DNA of 5,075 nucleotides, taken from NCBI GenBank assembly GCA_035509415.1, contig DATJLQ010000082.1, positions 1-5,075 on the forward strand, written 5' to 3'. The notes beneath the pieces are model-generated. The model saw only the letters and a list, made by a program, of their open reading frames with translations, searched no databases and was not told where the DNA came from. Source of the stretch: DATJLQ01 sp035509415. GTDB taxonomy: Bacteria; Pseudomonadota; Alphaproteobacteria; JACZXZ01. Below are positions 1-5,075 of this stretch, one piece after another. The position numbers and the translations under genes were made by a program. Position 1 is the stretch's first letter. Each line of letters starts with the position of its first letter.

Positions 1-837
1 ATGTCGGGGAAGGACCTCATCGATTCGGTCCGCCTCTCGAGCCAGATCTGCCGCATCCTCTCGGCGCGCCCGCCCGAGGGCTTCACCTACGAGCTGTTTC
101 TCGACGAGAAGGGCGAGAAAATCTCGAAGTCGCGCGGCAACGGCCTCACCATCGACGAGTGGCTCACCTACGCCCCGCCCGAGAGCCTGTCGCTGTTCAT
201 GTACCAGAAGCCGCGCGCGGCGAAGCGCCTGTTCTTCGACGTGATTCCGCGCCAGGTGGACGACTACATCGCGTTGCTCGAGAGCTATCCGACCCAGAGC
301 CCGGCCGAGCGGCTCGAGAACCCGGCCTGGCACATCCATGACGGCCATCCGCCCAAGGCCGAGAGCGCCTTGAGCTTCGGGCTTCTGCTCACGCTCGCGA
401 GTGCCTGCCACGCGGCCGACAGCGCGATCATGTGGGGCTTCGTCTCGACCTATGCGCCAGGCACTTCGCCCGCGACCCATCCCCATCTCGACCAGCTGGT
501 CGGCTACGCGGTCGCCTATTACCGCGACTTCGTGAAGCCCACGAAGCGCTATCGCGCGCCGAGCGAGCAGGAGCGCGCGGCCCTCGCGGATCTCCTCGCG
601 GTGATCGAGGCGACGCCTCCGGGCACCGACGGCGACGCGATCCAGAACGAGGTCTACGAGGTGGGGAAACGTCACGGCTTCGCCAACCTGCGCGACTGGT
701 TCAAGGCGCTTTACGAGGTGCTGCTCGGCCAGAGCCAGGGGCCGCGTATGGGCCCCTTCATCGCGCTTTACGGTCTGCCGGAGATGGCGGCTCTCATCAG
801 GAAGGCGCTCGCGGGCGAGGATCTGAGCGCTGCGTAG
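1..837 (+). CDS. lysK: Lysyl-tRNA synthetase, class I (C-terminal part; 5' end outside window)
   Basis: This enzyme joins lysine to tRNA-Lys using ATP in the cytoplasm. The visible 278 residues hold the class I signature loop KISKS at residues 40-44 (nt 118-132), the counterpart of KMSKS, followed by RGNG. The stretch just before it (GKDLIDSV, then PPEGFTYELFLDEKGE) is typical of the class I LysRS family. The rest is the helical anticodon-binding region, which includes LFMYQKPRAAKRLFFDVIPR at residues 65-84 and ends near LYGLPEMAALIRKAL. Full-length family members are about 500-550 residues, so roughly the first half, with the HIGH motif, lies to the left. The ATG at base 1 is therefore most likely an internal Met, not the start. 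The gene ends in TAG at 835-837 and converges on the protease gene. Class I LysRS is the archaeal-type enzyme, which is also normal in many alphaproteobacteria. The family call is very secure; only the true start is unknown. Confidence 0.95.
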   Translation: MSGKDLIDSVRLSSQICRILSARPPEGFTYELFLDEKGEKISKSRGNGLTIDEWLTYAPPESLSLFMYQKPRAAKRLFFDVIPRQVDDYIALLESYPTQSPAERLENPAWHIHDGHPPKAESALSFGLLLTLASACHAADSAIMWGFVSTYAPGTSPATHPHLDQLVGYAVAYYRDFVKPTKRYRAPSEQERAALADLLAVIEATPPGTDGDAIQNEVYEVGKRHGFANLRDWFKALYEVLLGQSQGPRMGPFIALYGLPEMAALIRKALAGEDLSAA

Positions 838-840
838 CGC
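827..840 (+). terminator. Small hairpin over the lysK stop codon (weak terminator candidate)
   Basis: GCGCT (827-831) and AGCGC (836-840) can form a 5-bp stem around a 4-base loop, overlapping the TAG stop. There is no following T run, so it is not a standard intrinsic terminator. It is noted because only 15 bases separate the two convergent genes, leaving little other room for a termination signal. Short GC palindromes arise easily by chance in DNA of this composition. Confidence 0.2.
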
Positions 841-852
841 GGCACGCGCGCG

Positions 853-2187
853 TCAATTCCGCTCCGGATCCAGGATATAGCCCACGCGCACCTTGCGCCC
901 GGCCAAGGGATGGGCGCGCGCGAAGATCGCGGCCTTGAGTTGGGGCGCGCGCCAATCGGGGTGCGCGAGAAGAAGGCGTGCCGCCAGCGCCGCGACGCGC
1001 GGCGCCGCGAAGCTCGTGCCCGAGGCGATGCCGGGCGAGCCGTCGAACTCGGTGACCGGGATGTTCTCGGCCGGGACCGCGAGGTCGACCGTGTGGGGCC
1101 CCCAATTGGCGCCCGCCGCCAGGAGCCCGGTGGCGCCGTCGAGGGACGTGACCGTGATTTGGTTCTTGAGGTCGAACGCGGCCGGATAGACCGGCTTCAA
1201 ATCGAGGTCGCGCCCGTCGTTCCCCGCCGACGTGATCACCAGCATGTCGGGATGGCGCCGCGCGCCGGTCTCGAAGGCGCTCCAATCGCCTTCCTCGAAG
1301 CTCCCGAGCGAGAGGGTCAGGATATGCACGCCCTTGGCCGCCGCGTCGTCGAACAGCTGGACGAAGCGCCCCATCGTCGGGCGCGGATAGCGGTAGGGGA
1401 TGAGGCGCACATGGGGCGCCTCGCGCAGCAGCACGCTCGCGACGAGGGTTCCGTGGCGCTCGGGAAAGAAGAGCGAGCTCCGGATGTGCCGGTCGAAGGG
1501 CCGGTCGGTCATGTCCCAGAAATCATAGCCGAGCATGTGTCCGCTCGGGTCGCGCGCGAGGTGCGCGGCGATCGCGGGCAGGAGGTAGTTGACGCCGGTG
1601 TCGACCTCGGCGACCGCGACCCCGCCCGGATCGACGCCCTGGGGCACCGGTGCGTCGAGCCGCTCGGTGCGCAAGACGGAGGACAGCGTCTCGTCGAGCT
1701 CGGCGACCGCGACCGCCTCGCCCGCCTTGTCGTAGACGAGCTCGCGGCCGCCGGCGATCTCGCAAGTCCGGTCGACATGGATCGCGGCGAGCGGTCGGAA
1801 GCCCGCGTCGGCGCCGCCCGCGCGCGGCGCGTCGTACTCGGCGATGACGCCCGCAAGCTCGCCCTTGGGCGCGAATCGGTCGAGCCGGATGCGTCCGCCC
1901 GCCTTGAGCGGGAAGGTGCGCGTCCAGCCCATGGCCGGTCCCTCGGGCGGGTAAGGCGCCTCGCTGCCCGAGACCGCACCCGGAAGCCGCGTTGCCATTT
2001 GGGCGGCGCTCAGGCCCGGATCGCCGCAGCCGAGCGCGATCGCCGCGCGCAACGCGAGATCGGGCCCGGCAGGGAGATCGAATGCCTGGGCGCGCGGGCC
2101 GAATGCCGTGAATGCCGTAACGAAGGCCGCCACCGCCACGGGTGACGCGATCCTCGGGAGGGGTAGGCGAATCGGGCGCCGCTTCAT
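853..2187 (-). CDS. Secreted subtilisin-like serine protease (peptidase family S8)
   Basis: This is a 444-residue endopeptidase of the subtilase family. The full catalytic set is visible: Asp196 in VAVAEVDTG, His245 in RHGTLVAS, the oxyanion Asn323 in ITSAGNDG and the nucleophile Ser392 in ASGTSFAAP. The codons for Asp196 (1600-1602) and Ser392 (1012-1014) read correctly on the minus strand. The N terminus (MKRRPIRLPLPR, then an Ala/Val/Phe-rich core) looks like a Sec signal peptide with a likely AQA cleavage site at 33-35, so the enzyme probably acts in the periplasm or outside the cell. This supports the ATG at 2187, although no strong ribosome binding site precedes it. Residues 36-185 are not recognised as the usual I9 propeptide and carry the only two cysteines (Cys54, Cys142). 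The protease domain runs to the C terminus with no transmembrane anchor or autotransporter barrel. It is convergent with lysK and divergent from the DUF952 gene, so it is probably transcribed alone. The substrate is unknown. Confidence 0.92.
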   Translation of the reverse strand: MKRRPIRLPLPRIASPVAVAAFVTAFTAFGPRAQAFDLPAGPDLALRAAIALGCGDPGLSAAQMATRLPGAVSGSEAPYPPEGPAMGWTRTFPLKAGGRIRLDRFAPKGELAGVIAEYDAPRAGGADAGFRPLAAIHVDRTCEIAGGRELVYDKAGEAVAVAELDETLSSVLRTERLDAPVPQGVDPGGVAVAEVDTGVNYLLPAIAAHLARDPSGHMLGYDFWDMTDRPFDRHIRSSLFFPERHGTLVASVLLREAPHVRLIPYRYPRPTMGRFVQLFDDAAAKGVHILTLSLGSFEEGDWSAFETGARRHPDMLVITSAGNDGRDLDLKPVYPAAFDLKNQITVTSLDGATGLLAAGANWGPHTVDLAVPAENIPVTEFDGSPGIASGTSFAAPRVAALAARLLLAHPDWRAPQLKAAIFARAHPLAGRKVRVGYILDPERN

Positions 2188-2291
2188 CGGCCCAAGTCTG
2201 CGTCAGCGCGCCTCGCCAGGTAAAGGAACAATTGCCGCATCCATTTGCCAAGCGCTGGAGCGCGGCGGCGGATTGGGTTAGGGTCCGCCCC
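2188..2291. promoter_or_regulatory. Divergent intergenic region with probable promoters for the protease and the DUF952-pyrD-HAD cluster
   Basis: These 104 bases separate two genes transcribed outwards, so both start signals should lie here or just inside the flanking genes. On the minus strand there is a TTGGCA (complement of 2246-2251), close to the -35 consensus, but the hexamer 17 bases downstream (TTCCTT) is a poor -10. On the plus strand TAGGGT (2279-2284) lies 7 bases before the ATG at 2292. It could be a -10 for a leaderless or near-leaderless transcript, or its AGGG could act as a weak ribosome binding site. The region is more AT-rich around 2218-2250 than its surroundings. The presence of promoters is inferred from gene layout; the individual boxes are tentative. 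Confidence 0.4.
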
Positions 2292-2699
2292 ATGCCGCTC
2301 CAGCCGAAATCGCCCGATCCCCGACCGTCCGAGCCCAAGCTCCCGACCCTCATCTATCATCTCGCCGACCGCGCGGCCTGGGACGCGGCGCGTGCGCGCG
2401 GACTTTATTTCGGCTCGGCCGACGACGCGCGCGACGGCTTCATCCATTTCTCGACCGCGGCCGAGATCGAGGCAAGTGCGGCGAAGCATCGCAAGGGCCA
2501 GGCGAACCTCGTTTTGCTCGCGGTCGATCCGACCATGCTGGGGGACGCGTTGCGTTGGGAGGAATCGCGCGGCGGGGTGCGCTTTCCCCATCTTTACGCG
2601 GCGCTGCCGGTAAGCGCCGTGCGCGCGGCCGAGCCGCTGCCGCTCGGGCCCGACGGACGGCACGTCTTCCCGCCCCTCGACAAAGGCGGCCCGCGATGA
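2292..2699 (+). CDS. DUF952 family protein
   Basis: This is a 135-residue cytoplasmic protein of the DUF952 family (Pfam PF06108). Matching family features in order are LIYHL at 20-24, a tryptophan at 30, GLYF at 37-40, DGFIHFST at 48-55, a hydrophobic strand NLVLLAVD at 72-79, LRWE at 87-90, and FPHLYAALPVSAV at 98-110. Members are usually about 110-120 residues; the extra length is a Pro-rich N-terminal tail of about 18 residues and a short C-terminal tail. The frame is open back to 2142, but I chose the ATG at 2292 because the upstream residues are unlike the family and overlap the start of the divergent protease. The stop overlaps the pyrD start (ATGA, 2696-2699), which suggests translational coupling. 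No enzymatic role is established that I know of. From memory, solved members have an ADP-ribosyltransferase-like fold, and His23, His52-Ser54-Thr55 and Glu90 would fit a degenerate active-site pattern; that is inference. Confidence 0.88.
   Translation: MPLQPKSPDPRPSEPKLPTLIYHLADRAAWDAARARGLYFGSADDARDGFIHFSTAAEIEASAAKHRKGQANLVLLAVDPTMLGDALRWEESRGGVRFPHLYAALPVSAVRAAEPLPLGPDGRHVFPPLDKGGPR
2682..2686 (+). promoter_or_regulatory. Ribosome binding site for pyrD
   Basis: AAAGG at 2682-2686 lies 9 bases before the ATG at 2696, inside the end of the DUF952 gene. It supports the ATG at 2696 over the longer open frame that reaches back to 2555. Together with the 4-base overlap it fits coupled translation of the two genes. 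Confidence 0.55.
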
Positions 2700-3751
2700 G
2701 CGCCTGGGGCGGCTTTGCGACCGCCTGGCTGCGGCTTCTGCCGGCCGAGACGGCCCATGGCGCGGCCCTGGCCTTGCTCAAGAGCGGCCTTGCCGGACGC
2801 GCGCGCGAGGCGGACGCGCCGAGCTTGGGCACGCGCGTCTTCGGCCTCGATTTCCCGAATCCGGTCGGGCTCGCGGCTGGCCTCGACAAGAACGCGGAAG
2901 TGTTCGACGCAGCCCTCGATCTCGGCTTCGGCTTCGTCGAGGTGGGTGGGGTGACCCCGCGCCCGCAGCCCGGCAATCCGAAACCGCGCCTCTTTCGACT
3001 CGCCGAAGACCGCGCGATCGTGAACCGCCTCGGCTTCAACAGCGACGGGCTCGCCGCCGTCGAGGTGCGTCTCCGCGCGCGCGACCGCAGACACGGCATC
3101 GTCGGGGTCAATCTCGGCAAGAACAAGGACAGCGCCGACGCCGCCGCCGATTATCGCGCTGGCATTCTCGCACTCGCGCCTTTCGTCGATTTTCTCGTGG
3201 TCAACGTTTCCTCGCCCAACACGCCGGGCCTACGCGCGCTTCAGGCGAAGGCCGAGCTCGACGCCGTGCTCGAGCAGGTCGACGCGGCGCGCGCCGCCGC
3301 GACCGCGCAGCCGCCGCTCCTCCTCAAGATCGCGCCCGACATGGACGAGGCGGCGCTCCGCGACGTCGCCGCGGTCGCCGAGGCGCATCGCATCGACGGG
3401 CTCGTGTGCGGCAACACGACGCTTTCGCGCCCGAGCGGGCTCAAAAGCCCGAATCGCGCCGAGGCCGGCGGACTTTCGGGCGTGCCGCTGTTTCCGCTTG
3501 CCCTCGAGCTCGTGCGTGCCATGTATCGCGCGACCCATGGGCGTATTCCCATTCTGGGCGCCGGCGGAATCGCGTCGGGCGCGGACGCCTACGCGATGAT
3601 CCGCGGGGGCGCGTCGCTCGTGCAGCTCTATACGGCCCTCGTCTATCAGGGCCCCGGGCTCGTCGGCCGCATCAAGCGCGAGCTCGCGGCATTTCTCGCG
3701 CGCGACGGCTTCGCCCACGTCGCCGACGCGGTCGGCGCCGAGCATCGGTAG
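2696..3751 (+). CDS. pyrD: Dihydroorotate dehydrogenase (quinone), class 2
   Basis: This enzyme oxidises dihydroorotate to orotate, the fourth step of de novo UMP synthesis, using FMN and passing electrons to membrane ubiquinone. The 351 residues match the class 2 length. The N-terminal 35 or so residues form the amphipathic helical region that contacts the membrane and quinone, which class 1 enzymes lack. Core motifs are NPVGLAAGLDKN (55-66), the loop FVEVGGVTPRPQPGNPKPRL (80-99), the substrate loop NRLGFNS (110-116), GVNLGKNKD (137-145), and NVSSPNTPGLR (170-180) with the catalytic base Ser173. These are followed by LLKIAPD (209-215), NTT (240-242), GGLSG (258-262) and the FMN phosphate-binding GAGGI...G (288-295) and GASLVQLYTALVYQGP (305-320). 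No key residue is missing. The start at 2696 is set by the ATGA overlap with the DUF952 gene and by AAAGG upstream. A HAD-family gene follows 13 bases later, so the three are probably one operon. Confidence 0.97.
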   Translation: MSAWGGFATAWLRLLPAETAHGAALALLKSGLAGRAREADAPSLGTRVFGLDFPNPVGLAAGLDKNAEVFDAALDLGFGFVEVGGVTPRPQPGNPKPRLFRLAEDRAIVNRLGFNSDGLAAVEVRLRARDRRHGIVGVNLGKNKDSADAAADYRAGILALAPFVDFLVVNVSSPNTPGLRALQAKAELDAVLEQVDAARAAATAQPPLLLKIAPDMDEAALRDVAAVAEAHRIDGLVCGNTTLSRPSGLKSPNRAEAGGLSGVPLFPLALELVRAMYRATHGRIPILGAGGIASGADAYAMIRGGASLVQLYTALVYQGPGLVGRIKRELAAFLARDGFAHVADAVGAEHR

Positions 3752-3764
3752 CGGCGCGCCCTCG

Positions 3765-4664
3765 ATGAGCGCATCCCGGCCGATCGAGTTCCTCCCCGGC
3801 GTCGCCGCCCTCGCCGAGCGCTATGACGGCTTCGTGCTCGATCTTTGGGGTGTCGTCCATGACGGCATCACGGCCTATCCGGGGGCGGCCGACACGCTCG
3901 GGCGACTGCAACGCGCGGGGAAGCGCGCGGTGCTGCTCTCCAACGCGCCGCGCCGGGCCGCGGAGGTCGTGCTCGCGATGGAGAGGATGGGCATCCCGCG
4001 CGACCTCTACGCCGCGATCGTCTCCTCGGGCGAGGCGGCGCACGCGGCGCTTGCGGCGCGCACGATGACGGCGGCGACCGATCCCTGGCTCGCCGCCCTC
4101 GGCCGGCGCTGCTATCTCATGGGCCCCAGGCGCGACCACGGCATGCTCGACGGCATCGCGGTCGAGCGCACGGCCGAGATCGCGGAGGCCGACTTCATCC
4201 TCGCGACCGGCGTCGATTGGGACGATGACAGGCTCGACATTTATCTCCCGGCCCTCGAGGCGGGCGCCGCGCGCGGCCTCAAGATGGTCTGCGCCAACCC
4301 CGACCTCGTGGTGATCCGCGGCGGGCGGCGCGTCATCTGCGCGGGGCTCTTGGCGCAGCGCTACGAGGCGCTGGGCGGCGCGGTGCGTTATTACGGCAAG
4401 CCCCACGCGCCCATCTATGGCGAATGCCTCGAGCGGCTCGGCATTGCCGAGCGCGCGCGCGTGGTCGCGATCGGCGACAGCTTGCGCACCGACATCGCGG
4501 GCGCGTCTGCCGCCGGCATCGCCTCGGTCCTGGTCCCCGGCGGCATCCATGGCGAGGAGCTCGGCATCCACCACGGCGAGATGCCCGACGCGTCGGCGCT
4601 CGAAGCGCTGTGCGCGCGCGCGGGCTACAGGCCCGATGCGGCAATCCCGGCGTTCTTGTGGTGA
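3765..4664 (+). CDS. HAD-superfamily hydrolase, class IIA (NagD-like, TIGR01459-type)
   Basis: This 299-residue cytoplasmic protein has the four HAD motifs: motif I FVLDLWGVVHDG (23-34, nucleophile Asp26), motif II VLLSNAPRR (56-64, Ser59), motif III YYGKPHAPIY (209-218, Lys212) and motif IV VVAIGDSLRTDIAGA (233-247, Asp238 and Asp243). The roughly 150 residues between motifs II and III are the C2-type cap that defines class IIA and would select the substrate. The second acidic residue of the usual DxD in motif I is Trp28. The DLWG or DVWG form is, as I recall, typical of the alphaproteobacterial TIGR01459 group, whose substrate is unknown. A small phosphorylated metabolite is the default guess, but phosphatase activity is not certain. 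The ATG at 3765 is chosen because it lies 13 bases after pyrD and leaves a normal N terminus; no strong ribosome binding site is visible, so re-initiation after pyrD is possible. It is probably the last gene of the cluster. Confidence 0.9.
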   Translation: MSASRPIEFLPGVAALAERYDGFVLDLWGVVHDGITAYPGAADTLGRLQRAGKRAVLLSNAPRRAAEVVLAMERMGIPRDLYAAIVSSGEAAHAALAARTMTAATDPWLAALGRRCYLMGPRRDHGMLDGIAVERTAEIAEADFILATGVDWDDDRLDIYLPALEAGAARGLKMVCANPDLVVIRGGRRVICAGLLAQRYEALGGAVRYYGKPHAPIYGECLERLGIAERARVVAIGDSLRTDIAGASAAGIASVLVPGGIHGEELGIHHGEMPDASALEALCARAGYRPDAAIPAFLW

Positions 4665-4688
4665 TGTCGATCCAGTGTCAAAAAGAAC

Positions 4689-4769
4689 CCCCTCTCCCCC
4701 TTGAGGGGGAGGGTTGCGCAGGGTTGGCGAGGCGGAGCCGAGCCTTACCCGAAACCGGGTGAGGGGTAA
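4689..4769. repeat. Palindromic intergenic element with three stem-loops and an alternative outer stem
   Basis: Three hairpins follow each other. The first pairs 4692-4700 with 4705-4713 (core CTCCCCC/GGGGGAG, loop TTGA, one G-U pair). The second, 4726-4744, reads GGC-GA-GGC-GGA-GCC-GA-GCC, two 3-bp stems joined by a tandem G-A/G-A internal loop. The third pairs ACCCG (4747-4751) with CGGGT (4756-4760). Alternatively, 4689-4698 pairs with 4757-4766 (9 of 10 positions, one T-T mismatch), enclosing the middle hairpin. TTACCC (4745-4750) can also pair with GGGTAA (4764-4769). The CCCCTCTCCC...GGGTGAGGGG outline resembles dispersed intergenic repeats that I recall from alphaproteobacterial genomes. 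Only one copy is in this window, so repeat status is inferred. It could also help end transcription after the HAD gene, though no T run follows. Confidence 0.65.
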
Positions 4770-4846
4770 TCTTTGAACGATGCGATAAAGGGGGGAGGGA
4801 GATTCAGTTGACGTCGAGCAACCGTCGCGGCAAGGAGCGCGGGACG
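4770..4846. other. Non-coding remainder of the intergenic gap
   Basis: No credible open frame, tRNA or clear promoter was seen here. The stretch includes a purine run at 4787-4802 and then the left arm of the inverted repeat described separately. With the preceding element it makes up the 182-base gap between two convergent genes, so terminators rather than promoters would be expected. Confidence 0.5.
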
Positions 4847-4849
4847 TCA
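4809..4849 (-). terminator. Inverted repeat at the end of the minus-strand gene (weak terminator candidate)
   Basis: TGACGTC at 4809-4815 and GACGTCA at 4843-4849 are perfect 7-base inverted repeats. The right arm contains the stop codon of the minus-strand gene. The 27 bases between them include a small nested CCG/CGG stem (4822-4830). No T run follows on the minus strand, where a C-rich stretch comes about 10 bases later. It might be a terminator or a chance palindrome, since TGACGTCA is itself self-complementary. Confidence 0.25.
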
Positions 4850-5075
4850 GTGATGCGCGCCGTGGAGGATTTGGTCGCGTAGCCCGGTCTCGTAGGCGAG
4901 GCCCGCCTCGGTGAGCACGGCGCCCATGGGATAAAGCGAGCGGATCAGCCCCTTGCGCTCGAGGGCCACGAACACCGCCGCGTTGCCGAGCCCGGTCGCG
5001 TCGCGCGCCGCGACCGCATAGGCGCCGACGTGGAAATGATCGCCATGGGGCGCGGGCAGGTTCGAGACCATGACC
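4847..5075 (-). CDS. Small unrecognised protein, C-terminal part (5' end probably outside window)
   Basis: The minus-strand frame is open to the right edge. Its last possible in-window ATG is at 5071, giving 74 residues, but only four bases lie upstream, so a start cannot be confirmed and the gene may continue beyond the edge. I do not recognise the family. Two His-rich ends stand out: HGDHFHVG at residues 9-16 and HGAHH at 70-74, counted from the ATG at 5071. The middle is rich in Ala and Gly. The segment FVALERKGLIRSLYPMGAVL followed by TEAGLAYE (residues 34-61) resembles the recognition-helix and wing pattern of small winged-helix proteins, which is only a shape resemblance. Codon use matches the neighbours, with G or C at most third positions, which supports a real gene. 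It converges on the HAD gene across the 182-base gap. Confidence 0.6.
   Translation of the reverse strand, partial: VMVSNLPAPHGDHFHVGAYAVAARDATGLGNAAVFVALERKGLIRSLYPMGAVLTEAGLAYETGLRDQILHGAHH

Noticed and set aside
910..2145. Long (411-codon) plus-strand open frame opposite the S8 protease
   Set aside because: Its translation is an Arg/Glu/Asp/Ala-rich low-complexity sequence with no recognisable domain, the usual antisense shadow of a GC-rich gene. The minus-strand frame has a full S8 catalytic set and a signal peptide.
2142..2291. 50-residue N-terminal extension of the DUF952 frame
   Set aside because: The extra residues do not resemble the family and would overlap the first codons of the divergent protease signal peptide. 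The ATG at 2292 fits the family length better.
2555..2695. 47-residue N-terminal extension of PyrD
   Set aside because: It is an Arg/Ala-rich stretch that is a frame-shifted reading of the DUF952 C terminus. The ATGA overlap and AAAGG support the start at 2696.
3672..4574. 300-codon minus-strand open frame opposite the pyrD end and the HAD gene
   Set aside because: It is Arg/Asp/Ala/Gly-rich without motifs, while the plus strand carries all four HAD motifs. It is a composition shadow.
853..4664. Protease, DUF952 and HAD genes as parts of a new defence or toxin system
   Set aside because: The protease is exported and transcribed separately, and the other two are coupled to the housekeeping gene pyrD. 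No nuclease, sensor, ATPase or mobile element accompanies them.
4424..4762. 112-codon plus-strand frame running out of the HAD gene into the intergenic element
   Set aside because: It is Arg-rich within the HAD gene in another frame and then reads through the palindromic element. It has no motif or plausible start signal.
4689..4769. CRISPR array or small tRNA-like gene in the intergenic palindromes
   Set aside because: There is no regularly spaced direct repeat with spacers, and no cloverleaf, anticodon arm or TTC loop. The structure is a set of unrelated hairpins.

Overview
This is a G+C-rich window (roughly 70% by eye) with tightly packed genes. The codon use, the class I lysyl-tRNA synthetase, the membrane-type PyrD and the NagD-like HAD protein together suggest an alphaproteobacterium, possibly Rhodospirillales or a relative. 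That placement is inferred from gene content, not from a database match.

Layout: (1) Bases 1-837, + strand, hold the C-terminal half of a class I lysyl-tRNA synthetase (lysK), cut by the left edge. (2) Bases 853-2187, - strand, hold a complete, probably exported subtilisin-like (S8) serine protease that converges on lysK with only 15 bases between them. (3) Bases 2188-2291 are a short divergent intergenic region that should carry the starts of the protease gene and of the cluster to its right. (4) Bases 2292-4664, + strand, hold three genes that look like one operon: a DUF952 protein, pyrD (overlapping it by ATGA) and a class IIA HAD-family protein (13 bases after pyrD). (5) Bases 4665-4846 have no gene and contain a structured, repeat-like palindromic element at about 4689-4769. 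(6) Bases 4847 to the right edge, - strand, hold the 3' part (or nearly all) of a small unrecognised gene.

Functionally this is mostly housekeeping. LysK charges tRNA-Lys. PyrD performs the quinone-linked step of UMP synthesis. The DUF952 and HAD proteins are co-transcribed companions of unknown substrate. The S8 protease is the most accessory-like gene. I see no tRNA, rRNA, CRISPR array, insertion sequence, phage gene or defence cassette, and no convincing new multi-gene system. The points most worth a second look are the multi-stem intergenic element, the altered HAD motif I, a possible ADP-ribosyltransferase-like residue pattern in the DUF952 protein, and the unassigned N-terminal region of the protease.
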